From Corynebacterium sp. p3-SID1145 (GTDB lineage Bacteria > Actinomycetota > Actinomycetes > Mycobacteriales > Mycobacteriaceae), in assembly GCA_025144245.1 (NCBI GenBank), contig JALXXC010000008.1, positions 62,001 to 126,000 on the forward strand: a stretch of DNA of 64,000 nt. The letters run 5' to 3'. This document shows positions 45,447 to 53,289 of this stretch, in pieces. The notes under the pieces were generated by a model. The model worked only from the letters and a program-made list of their open reading frames with translations. It was not told where the DNA came from and made no database searches. Made by a program: the position numbers and the translations under genes. Position 1 is the first letter of the stretch; every line of letters starts with the position of its first letter.

Positions 45447-46450
45447 TGCGCATCATCTACGACTGCGACCCGGGTGTGGACGATACCTACGCACTGACCT
45501 ACCTCGCCGCCACGGTCCACGCCGGCACCCACGAGCTCGAGTGCGTGACCACCACGAGCGGCAACGTGGAGGCCGACCAGTGCGCACGCAACGCCGCCTG
45601 GATTCTCACCTTGTGCGGTTTGCCGATCATCCCGCTCGCCGCCGGCGTCCCCAACCCGCTCGGGTGGGAGCTGACCACCACACCGGAGACCCACGGCGAC
45701 ACCGGCCTGGGCTACGCGCACGCCCCGGACCGCCACGTTGAGCACGACTGGGACCGCCTCTGGATCGACGCGATCGACCGCGGCACTGACGACCTCTACC
45801 TCATCGTCACCGGCCCCATGACCAACCTCGCCGCTTTCCGACGCCTCCACCCCGACCACTACGCCAAACTCCGACACATCACGGTCATGGGCGGGGCGTT
45901 CACCTACCCGGGCAACACCACTCCGACGGCCGAGTGGAATTTCTGGGTCGACCCGCACGCTGCCAAGGAGGTCTTCGCGAACGCCCCCGCACCGATCACT
46001 GTGTGCCCGCTCAACGCGACGGAGCAGATGCTGCTGACTCCGGAGCATCTCGACAACATCACGCGCACCCTTGGCGCCGCACCCATCGCCGAGCAGCTGG
46101 GCCCGATCACCCGCTTCTACTTTGAATTCCACGAGGAGATGGGGCAGGGCTACCAGGCCCAGATCCACGACCTGTTCACCGTGCTCGCCGCCACCGGCGC
46201 CATCCCCACTGACGCCCAGCTGACCACCGTCGACGTCGAAGCCGACAGCGAACTGACCCGCGGCACCTCCGTCGCCGACACCAACGACTACTGGGGCCGC
46301 GACCCCAACGTCCGCATCATCACCCACGCCCCCGCAGCCACCATCAACCACGCTTGGACGCTTTTCGACGACGCCTGCCACATCCTCGACCGCATCGCCG
46401 CCGGCGACGCCGCCCTGGAGAAGCTCCGGCACATGCGGGCGGAGGATTAA
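45446..46450 (+). CDS. Inosine-uridine nucleoside hydrolase family protein
   Basis: A 334-residue ribonucleoside hydrolase: MRIIYDCDPGVDDTYAL carries the family DPGxDD calcium site, TTSGNVEAD matches the second ligand region, and MGGAF and EWNFWVDP supply the third. It splits purine or pyrimidine nucleosides into base and ribose for salvage. The ATG overlaps the stop of the MFS gene (TAATG), so transporter and hydrolase are made together; this supports a nucleoside-linked role for both. It converges on the GIY-YIG gene with an 18-base gap. Confidence 0.92.
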   Translation: MRIIYDCDPGVDDTYALTYLAATVHAGTHELECVTTTSGNVEADQCARNAAWILTLCGLPIIPLAAGVPNPLGWELTTTPETHGDTGLGYAHAPDRHVEHDWDRLWIDAIDRGTDDLYLIVTGPMTNLAAFRRLHPDHYAKLRHITVMGGAFTYPGNTTPTAEWNFWVDPHAAKEVFANAPAPITVCPLNATEQMLLTPEHLDNITRTLGAAPIAEQLGPITRFYFEFHEEMGQGYQAQIHDLFTVLAATGAIPTDAQLTTVDVEADSELTRGTSVADTNDYWGRDPNVRIITHAPAATINHAWTLFDDACHILDRIAAGDAALEKLRHMRAED

Positions 46451-46468
46451 CTTCGCTGATAGGGGAGC

Positions 46469-47755
46469 TTAGCGCCCCGATGGCTGATTCTCTTCCTTGA
46501 TGATCGCCTGACTTAAACGGAATTGCTCAGCTTCAGGAACGTCGATGTACTCGAGCAGGTTTCCTTCGACTGCGAGCAAGGCGTCTTTTACTTCACCTGG
46601 AGTCGCGTAAAAGAACTCCCTGCGGTTGTTAATCCTGTTGACTTTTCGTCCTGCGAACTTCTGGTGGAGCGCATTCTCAATGCCAACTGCGTCATTGGAA
46701 AAGTGCAAAGCGTGCACGTCAAAGTTGAAGGGGACCGATGCATCGCTGAGCTCTCGAACGCGGTCCATCGGATCGAGGCGCCGAGTCATACCGATTTTGA
46801 CCATGCGTTCACCAAAGCTTCCAAGATTTGAGATTACGTACACATAGCCGGCGCGGATGTTTGCTTGACGGTAGTCGACATTCTCTATGCCCTTCTGAAT
46901 CTCGTTAATCTGCTCGCGCAGCGTTTGGGCTTCTTCTTCCTTTCCGTCTGCAAGAAGCTTGGAAAGAGCATTCTGGTAGTGATTCTTTTCTTTCTCCAGG
47001 CGTTTACGCTCTGCCTCGAGCTCAGCTTGGGCTTTCTTTTCTTCTCGGAGTCGCGCTTTTTCTTCCCGCTCTGCCTCCTTGGCGGCTTGCTTAGCCTTCA
47101 AATGTTCCGAAGCTAGCTTTAGCTCTTCGATACGTAGCCGGTGATACTCCCTGGTTACGCCAAGGTCGATCATGCTTCCCATCTTGCTGATTTGAAGGCG
47201 TGCTCTGTCCACACGTTTAATTGCGGAAGACAAGTTCCCAGCCTTCATTCGCGTGATCGCGTTTTCGACTTCGGCGTTGTAAGAGCGCAACGCCATCTTC
47301 GAGAGGTTGTTTACAAAGGACTTTCCTTTTGAGAGCGAGTTATTGAAAGTGAACCCTTCGGTTGCGCTTACTGCAACCTTGTTTCGAACCATCTCTTTTG
47401 CTTCAGCTCTAACCTGCTTTAGCTTTTCTTCCAGTTCTAGCGCATGCTCAGCAGGGTTTTCGAATTCGAACCATCCAAAATCCTGCAAACGCTGTTCGTC
47501 GCGTGCGTCGATGATTTTGGCTTGAACGTTGTCGAATTCGACTTCTGCTTGGCGGAGACGTTCTTCTGCGGTCCTCTGGGAAGATTGAAGGGCATCGACC
47601 TCAGACTGGAGGAGTTCTCGATGCTGGTTAATCAGAGTGAGGTCGCCACCATTGGTGTTGTGGAGGATCTGCTCAGCGTAGGCCAGACGATTTCGCAGCT
47701 CCTGGTTTTCGGCCCTCAATACTTCATTCTCTTGCTTGGCTTGCCTTCCAAACAT
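46469..47755 (-). CDS. DUF4041 coiled-coil protein with T5orf172 (GIY-YIG) nuclease domain
   Basis: A 428-residue protein: N-terminal coiled coil (about 1-110), a DUF4041 core (SLSKGKSFVNNLSKMALRSY, then MGSMIDLGVTREYHRLRIEE), a highly charged second coiled coil (about 215-285) and a C-terminal T5orf172 GIY-YIG-type domain (about 303-385): GYVYVISN, MVKIGMTRR, the acidic ENALHQKF and the NRREFFY end. These pairings occur in phages and in mobile or defence-like islands and are thought to cut DNA. GC is clearly lower than in flanking genes. It is the last gene of a three-gene minus-strand run: mutT, PLD-helicase, this gene (51-base gap). Confidence 0.85.
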   Translation of the reverse strand: MFGRQAKQENEVLRAENQELRNRLAYAEQILHNTNGGDLTLINQHRELLQSEVDALQSSQRTAEERLRQAEVEFDNVQAKIIDARDEQRLQDFGWFEFENPAEHALELEEKLKQVRAEAKEMVRNKVAVSATEGFTFNNSLSKGKSFVNNLSKMALRSYNAEVENAITRMKAGNLSSAIKRVDRARLQISKMGSMIDLGVTREYHRLRIEELKLASEHLKAKQAAKEAEREEKARLREEKKAQAELEAERKRLEKEKNHYQNALSKLLADGKEEEAQTLREQINEIQKGIENVDYRQANIRAGYVYVISNLGSFGERMVKIGMTRRLDPMDRVRELSDASVPFNFDVHALHFSNDAVGIENALHQKFAGRKVNRINNRREFFYATPGEVKDALLAVEGNLLEYIDVPEAEQFRLSQAIIKEENQPSGR

Positions 47756-47806
47756 TCAAGTCCCTCCACCTACCAAGTAATAAGTTTGAGGCAGAGTATA
47801 GATTTT

Positions 47807-50734
47807 CTAATGCCGGCTTTCAGCAGCAACCGTCTTGCGAGCAGTGAGGCTGTCGAACAGCTCAGCCGGCAGCGGGACCCTGAGTTTCAGGTTGGTTGTG
47901 ACCACGTCGACCGGTTTATTGTTCTTGCCGAGCATCTCGGTTTGCTGAGGATTGGTCGCGTCAGCTTGGCCTAAATAGTAGAAGTCGGTGCCTTCCGCAT
48001 CCTCACGCTTGGCGAAAAGATGAAGCTCAGCTTCCCCGTTCAAGATTGGTTGCAGCTCGCTGCTTTTCAGGGTGCGACGGTTGCGCGTGAACCAGTGCAA
48101 AGTTGAGCGGTCGATGAGGGTGTCTTCGTAACGAATGCTCTCAGAGATCTCTGCATCCTTGTGGTAGGTCACGAAAATTGGGCACGTCATCGTAGCTTTG
48201 TCCGTTTTGTAACCATAGACAGTCGATTCCTGGTTATCGGACCAGTTGAGCAGCCGGCATGCATCGCGCCGTGAATAGCGCTTGCCTTGGATCAAACGAT
48301 CTCCGCCGGCGAAGTTCTTCCGGTTGAGAAGCAAACCAGTCTCAACGATGTCGTCAACGTGATCTCGGAAGCTGACAGGGGAGAAGCTCTCACTAACGGC
48401 ATAAGAGTCGTAGAGCATTTGGAAGTCATCGCTAAGGCGGAAGACATCATTGTGCCTTTCAGCTAATGGGCGATTACCAAATGTCGAACGCTGCCCATCT
48501 GTGAACCACTGGAGGTTCAGTACCCGTTCAACAGAATCAAGACATGCGTTGCTGTGGTCGAGATTCTTCTGCTTCAGGAATTCGACGTATTCACTCACTG
48601 GTAATGAGCCACTTTCACAGAGCAGTTTCAAAAGCAAGAGTTCCTGAGGACGTTTACCACTCAGCAGAATCGCCGAGAGCATGTTGAGGAAGCCTTGCTC
48701 TTTCTTCGAAGGGCCAACCTCAACGAACTTGAGTGAATGCAGCAGTGACCAGTAGTTCTTGTACTTGCTCGCCATCAAGAAAGGGTTGATCGATTCGTGG
48801 GTTTCGAAGTCAACGAGGCGGGGCAGTTGGCCAAGTCGATACTCGAGATTGAGGATTGCTTCCTTACATTTGCGCTTGTCAATGAGATTCGCGCGCTTAA
48901 TTGATTCGAGAATTCGCTCAGTGGTGACTTCATCGAAGCTGATCGTTGAGGAGCCAGCGACGGGATGCGTACGAGAACGTCGGATGGTTTCGCGAGCACT
49001 GTCAGGATCGCCGGAGCGATCACCAGTCAATGCAATTGGAATCAGGTAGTTATTCGAGTAATTGCCGATGACATCGATGACGCGAAGCGTCTCTTTCGAC
49101 GTGGCTTTACGCAGCCCACGCCCCAATTGCTGTGTGAAGATGATCGAAGACTTAGTGCTGCGCAGCATCATGATCACGTTGACGTCAGGGATATCGATTC
49201 CCTCGTTGAAAATATCGACGGTGATGATGAAGTCGAGTTCGCCGCCTTGTAGCTTTTCGACGGTGTCTTCGCGGAGGTGAATGCTGTCTGCACCGCTCAA
49301 CGACACGGTTCGAAGTGGCTTTCCGTAGAGCGTGTACTTATTCAGTTCTTGAGAGAGTCGTCTCGCTTCCTTGTTGGAACTACAGAAGATCAGCCCTTTC
49401 GTGCCACTGGGGAAGCTGTAGTCTTCCAAGACTTGGACCAAATGCTCAATGCGCTCACGGGCGACTTTCTCAGCGATCGTTGAGTCGTCCGAGATGGTGT
49501 AGCCGTTCATCGACTCATAGTCGGATACCCCGTAGTAGTCGAACGGAACGAGCATCCGCGACTCGAGAGCGTCACCGAGCCGAATTTCGAATGGGACGTT
49601 GTGGTCGAACAGTTCGTAAACGTTGAAGCCATCAGTGCGTTCCGGTGTGGCGGTGAGCCCTAGAAGGAAGCTTGGGCGGAAGTGATCGATGATTCGACGA
49701 TATGAAGCAGCGCCGGAGCGGTGAACCTCGTCGATGATGATGTAGTCGAATTGTTTCGGAGAGATTTCAGCGAGGTGCTCGATCCGGGAAATTGACTGAA
49801 CTGTTGCGAATGTGAACCGACGGCCCATTTCGCGTTGCTGTCCAATGAAAAAGCCGGTGTCTTCATTTGAGGTTTCAAACACGCGTTGAAATTCCGTCGC
49901 TGCTTTGCGAAGGATCTGTGCAGTGTGGGCAACGAAGAGCACGCGTTCCGGCTTGAACTCACGGGCAGCTAGACCTGCAAGAATGGTCTTGCCCGTACCA
50001 GTGGCGGAAATGATCAGTGCACGGTTTTCTCCCGACTCAATGAGCGCCCGAAGCCGATCCAACGCTTCAGTCTGCATCTTGTTGGGCAGAATCTTTGTTT
50101 GCGGTGCTCGCTCTCCCGGCTGAATCTCGTCAGCTGTAGTGGGAAAGACTGGTGGTCGCCTGCGATTGCTGTAGGCCTGGATCCATTTTTCGGTGAGGGG
50201 CTCGGAGGTTTCGATGTGGCGTTGAAGAGCAGCGTTCAGTTGGTCAGCAATGTCTCCGTCATGGTGAGTCGAGAACTTGAGGTTCCATTCGGAGTTGTCC
50301 ATGAGCGCATCGCGCGTGAGATTCGAGCTACCGACGAGTGCAGTGACGTGGTCGCCATGATCGAAAACGTAACCCTTGGCGTGGTGCGAGCGGCCGCTCA
50401 TGATCCGGACGTCGATGTTTCGAAGCCGCAGGAGCTCGCGTAACGCGTCGGGCGAGTTGAAGTCCTGGTAGTCCGAGGTGATGATCATGCCTCGACCACG
50501 GAAATCAACGAGTGCTTCTTTCAATGCGCCGATGCCGCCATTGGTGACGAAGGCGACGGAAATGGTGAAAGACTTGGACGATTTCAGCTCAGCGCGTAGC
50601 GCAGCAAGCATCGTGTTGTCATCAGCATTGGCTACCAGCGAAGGATTGTGGATTCGCTCAGAAAGCGTTTGCCTGTCGATGTAGCCGAAGAATGTATCGG
50701 CTTCAAGGCTACGAAGTGAGTGCGCTGTGCTCAT
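47807..50734 (-). CDS. PLD nuclease - SF2 helicase - DUF3427 protein
   Basis: A 975-residue protein with three parts. Residues about 40-150 form a phospholipase D-type nuclease: HAKGYVFD (His118, Lys120, Asp125) and GSSN, a single HxKx4D copy, so a dimer may be needed. Residues about 215-560 are a superfamily 2 helicase: Walker A SATGTGKT (near 244-250), IIDEVH (near 334-338), TATPER and the arginine finger QQLGRGLRKA. The rest is DUF3427 (SPVSFRDHVDDIV, YSRRDACRLLNWSDNQ, CPIFVTYHK). This architecture is found in presumed antiviral or DNA-processing loci. The ATG lies 4 bases after the mutT stop, showing coupling; GC is low. Confidence 0.9.
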   Translation of the reverse strand: MSTAHSLRSLEADTFFGYIDRQTLSERIHNPSLVANADDNTMLAALRAELKSSKSFTISVAFVTNGGIGALKEALVDFRGRGMIITSDYQDFNSPDALRELLRLRNIDVRIMSGRSHHAKGYVFDHGDHVTALVGSSNLTRDALMDNSEWNLKFSTHHDGDIADQLNAALQRHIETSEPLTEKWIQAYSNRRRPPVFPTTADEIQPGERAPQTKILPNKMQTEALDRLRALIESGENRALIISATGTGKTILAGLAAREFKPERVLFVAHTAQILRKAATEFQRVFETSNEDTGFFIGQQREMGRRFTFATVQSISRIEHLAEISPKQFDYIIIDEVHRSGAASYRRIIDHFRPSFLLGLTATPERTDGFNVYELFDHNVPFEIRLGDALESRMLVPFDYYGVSDYESMNGYTISDDSTIAEKVARERIEHLVQVLEDYSFPSGTKGLIFCSSNKEARRLSQELNKYTLYGKPLRTVSLSGADSIHLREDTVEKLQGGELDFIITVDIFNEGIDIPDVNVIMMLRSTKSSIIFTQQLGRGLRKATSKETLRVIDVIGNYSNNYLIPIALTGDRSGDPDSARETIRRSRTHPVAGSSTISFDEVTTERILESIKRANLIDKRKCKEAILNLEYRLGQLPRLVDFETHESINPFLMASKYKNYWSLLHSLKFVEVGPSKKEQGFLNMLSAILLSGKRPQELLLLKLLCESGSLPVSEYVEFLKQKNLDHSNACLDSVERVLNLQWFTDGQRSTFGNRPLAERHNDVFRLSDDFQMLYDSYAVSESFSPVSFRDHVDDIVETGLLLNRKNFAGGDRLIQGKRYSRRDACRLLNWSDNQESTVYGYKTDKATMTCPIFVTYHKDAEISESIRYEDTLIDRSTLHWFTRNRRTLKSSELQPILNGEAELHLFAKREDAEGTDFYYLGQADATNPQQTEMLGKNNKPVDVVTTNLKLRVPLPAELFDSLTARKTVAAESRH

Positions 50735-50738
50735 TTTT

Positions 50739-51128
50739 TTAATTGGCGATGAGTTCAACCGCTGGGATGTCTGCGGGTGCCCAATCGAGGTCGGTGAGTT
50801 CGGTGAGCGGGACCCATCGGGAGTCTGCATGCTCGGTCAAAGTGGGCTCGGTGCCGGGGGCGAGGGTGCAGTGGAACGTCGATAAGCGGACCGTGCCGAA
50901 GTCGTACGTGTATTCGGTGGTGGTGATGTGGTCGTGGACTGCGGCGTCGACAAGCAGCTCTTCTTTGAGCTCGCGGGCAAGAGACTGCTCCGGGGTCTCG
51001 CCGGGCTCGATCTTGCCGCCGGGGAACTCCCACTTGCCGGCAAGCGCTTTACCCGGACCGCGCTGAGCGGCGAAAACCGCACCGTCGCGGATGATGACGG
51101 CACCGGTGACATCGATGAGCTTTGACAT
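50739..51128 (-). CDS. MutT/NUDIX (deoxy)nucleoside triphosphate pyrophosphohydrolase
   Basis: A 129-residue NUDIX hydrolase. The Nudix box is complete: GGKIEPGETPEQSLARELKEEL (Gx5Ex7REUxEExGU form), preceded by KWEFPG, which is typical of 8-oxo-dGTP or CTP pyrophosphohydrolases that clean the nucleotide pool. GC content is normal for the chromosome, unlike the two genes behind it, and it carries an 11-mer copy at 50877-50887 in the unusual frame Leu(TTA)-Ser-Thr. It leads the operon with the PLD-helicase, so a housekeeping gene appears joined to an acquired pair. Confidence 0.93.
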   Translation of the reverse strand: MSKLIDVTGAVIIRDGAVFAAQRGPGKALAGKWEFPGGKIEPGETPEQSLARELKEELLVDAAVHDHITTTEYTYDFGTVRLSTFHCTLAPGTEPTLTEHADSRWVPLTELTDLDWAPADIPAVELIAN

Positions 51129-51217
51129 GCGTCCGACACTAGTGGGCGTGGGCCTGAATTACAGGCTGTATTGGGCGGTGGCGGTGAGGTCGGCGGGAAC
51201 GGCGCGGCACTGACGGG

Positions 51218-51844
51218 TTAGACCGGCAGTTCGCTGACGCGATCCTTGGGAACGGCGACGACGTTTGTCTCGTTGCTGTCGGGGCCGCAGGAGGGGTGCT
51301 TGTTGAACTTCTGGTCTTCGTCGCCGGGGAAGAGGTAGTTGTTGCCGCCGCACGTCCAGCCGTTGGGCGCGTCCCAGAAAGCGCCGGAGCCTTGTGGGGG
51401 CGTGCCAGAAGGAGAGTCGGACATGTAGTCAGTGAAGACCTCCATGGCCTCGTTGCAGTCTGTGCCGTCGTCCATCGCGACGATGGACAGGGGGCTTCCA
51501 TCGCCTTTCGAGGTTACCTCGCCGCAGACGGTGCCGGCGGCGACGTTTGTGCGGTCATCCTCAGGCTTGGAATCCGCTTTCTCGCTGGTCTGGTCGTTCT
51601 TCTCGTCTTTCTTTTCGTCGTCCTTCTTCTCTTCCTTTGCCGTGGATGTTTCCTTCGTCGGCTCGGTGGACGGCTGCTCGGAGGGGCTGGCCTCCGCAGA
51701 TTGGCTGGGGGAGGTCTGCAGGGTGCTCATTGCTGGGGCGTCGGCGACGGTGTCCTCGGAAGAGCAACCGGCCAGGGTCAGGGCGGCGGTGGTGGCGGCG
51801 CCGGCAAAGAGCACGGTGGTGCGGGTCGAAGTGGAAAGACGCAT
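51218..51844 (-). CDS. Lipoprotein, paralogue of 52680-53183
   Basis: A 208-residue lipoprotein: signal peptide with lipobox LAGC, a long Ser/Thr/Glu/Lys-rich linker (about residues 40-95, with KEEKKDDEKKDEKND), then a small four-cysteine domain: GTVCGEV, DGTDCNEAMEVFTDYMSD, APNGWTCGG and PSCGP. The pattern (CG near the start, DC-x2-A, GW-x-C, C near the end) is shared with many secreted actinobacterial proteins and probably forms two disulphides. Function unknown. A second copy of the same domain is encoded 1.4 kb away. Confidence 0.8.
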   Translation of the reverse strand: MRLSTSTRTTVLFAGAATTAALTLAGCSSEDTVADAPAMSTLQTSPSQSAEASPSEQPSTEPTKETSTAKEEKKDDEKKDEKNDQTSEKADSKPEDDRTNVAAGTVCGEVTSKGDGSPLSIVAMDDGTDCNEAMEVFTDYMSDSPSGTPPQGSGAFWDAPNGWTCGGNNYLFPGDEDQKFNKHPSCGPDSNETNVVAVPKDRVSELPV

Positions 51845-52044
51845 AGGGGGACAGTGTAGGCAGTGGAGGCGCGGTTACGCCTGATGTGGCGGGCACAACC
51901 GTGATGGGTGTATGTGAAATCGCTGCTGACACAGAAGAACTTGGTTAGTGTGTAGACAAGCTGCTGCGCCGAGCGCGACGCCCCAGCACGGTGCGCCAGA
52001 CGCTGCATTCATGGTGGGCGGGGTGAGGGCTTCAAGGCGCACGC

Positions 52045-52683
52045 ATGAAGAAAATCGGGATCGTCGTCATGATGCTCGGCGGGATCGGGCTCGTCGCAGC
52101 GATCTTGCTCGGGGTGTTAATGGGAGCTGGCGGCATAAAGCAGCTTGCTGATACTCCGAAAGTCGAGATCAATAGTGGCGAAGGCACGGCGGAACTTCTT
52201 GCGGAGACGGAGTACCGGGTCTTCGAGAGGAGCGGGGAACCGGGCGTGGCCGAATGCACTATCTCCTCCCCGTCGGGCGAGCAGATCAACCTTGAAAGCG
52301 TCGTGGGCTCGGTGAATTTGGGGGAAGAGGAGCGCGATTGGACCAGTACCCGCAAGATCACATCAGCCGATGAAGGTTCCTATTCCTTCTCCTGCGACCG
52401 TGCGGTGATGCTGGCCAAGAAGGAGGACATCGACAAGATCTTCCCCGGGCTGATCGGGATATTCGGCGGAGTGTTCGGCGGCATCGCAGCGCTCATTGTG
52501 TTTGCCCTCGGCATGATCCTGTTCTTTATCGGCCGGCACCACGAGAAGCAGCGGGCGCAGTCGGGTGCTCAGCGGAATTGGCAACCGCCGTATGGCGGTG
52601 CACCGGGGCAAGGATATCCGGCTGGGGCCGGTGGATTCGGTGACCACGGGGGAGCGGGCGGATTTGCACCGCCGCAGCGCTAA
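52045..52683 (+). CDS. Two-helix membrane protein with extracellular domain
   Basis: A 212-residue protein: helix 1 (IGIVVMMLGGIGLVAAILLGVLM), an outside domain of about 90 residues with two cysteines (AECTIS, FSCDRA) likely to be disulphide-bonded, helix 2 (LIGIFGGVFGGIAALIVFAL) and a Gln/Gly/Pro-rich cytosolic tail (PYGGAPGQGYPAGAGGFG). No family is recognised. It lies between two paralogous lipoproteins and converges with the second (stops overlap by four bases). Confidence 0.72.
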   Translation: MKKIGIVVMMLGGIGLVAAILLGVLMGAGGIKQLADTPKVEINSGEGTAELLAETEYRVFERSGEPGVAECTISSPSGEQINLESVVGSVNLGEEERDWTSTRKITSADEGSYSFSCDRAVMLAKKEDIDKIFPGLIGIFGGVFGGIAALIVFALGMILFFIGRHHEKQRAQSGAQRNWQPPYGGAPGQGYPAGAGGFGDHGGAGGFAPPQR

Positions 52684-53183
52684 GGCAGGTCCGCGATACG
52701 TTCCTTGTCCATCCACACGCCTAGACGGTGCTCACGGCTGGGGCCGCAGGCGGGCTGCAACGACGCGTTATTGTCGGGGTCGCCGTTCAGCAGAATCTTC
52801 TTACTGCAGTACCAGCCGTTTGGAGCCTCCCAGATCGCGGACGTACTCCTCGGCGGACCGCCGGTGGGGTTTGGGGAAAGGTAGTCCTCGAAAACGGACA
52901 TGATCTCCGCACAGTCCGCACCGTCCTCGAGCGCGACGACAGAGCGTGTCAGTTCGCCGTTGCTCATTGAGACGTCGCCGCAGATGGTTCCCTTTGTCAC
53001 GTCGGCAGCCTCGGCCGCGGTCGCGGTCTCCGTCTCGGTCGCGGCATCGGTAGCGGCGTCGGTCGTGGCGGGGGAACCGGTGGATTCGAGGCCGGCGTTC
53101 AGATCGGGCTCGGCGAGAGTGGAGCATCCGACGAGCAGGAAGCCGGCGGAGACGAGAGCAGGAAACAAATATCGGGCGTTCAC
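52680..53183 (-). CDS. Lipoprotein, paralogue of 51218-51844
   Basis: A 167-residue lipoprotein with lipobox LVGC and a short Thr/Ala/Glu-rich linker, then GTICGDV, DGADCAEIMSVFEDYLSP, GGPPRSTSAIWEAPNGWYC and PACGPS. These blocks align with the gene at 51218-51844, so the two arose by duplication. GTG 53183 is the likely start, giving NARYLFPALVSAGFLLVGC as signal peptide; longer in-frame readings extend into the promoter region of the DEAD-box gene and are rejected. Function unknown. Confidence 0.77.
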   Translation of the reverse strand: MNARYLFPALVSAGFLLVGCSTLAEPDLNAGLESTGSPATTDAATDAATETETATAAEAADVTKGTICGDVSMSNGELTRSVVALEDGADCAEIMSVFEDYLSPNPTGGPPRSTSAIWEAPNGWYCSKKILLNGDPDNNASLQPACGPSREHRLGVWMDKERIADLP

Positions 53184-53289
53184 ATTCTCAGAGCTTAACC
53201 GTCGCGCACGAACCGCATGGGCATCGGGGAGGAGCTGTCCCCGCTGTAAATAGCTATAGGGTCTGCTTTGACGGTAGGCTTTGGCGGTG

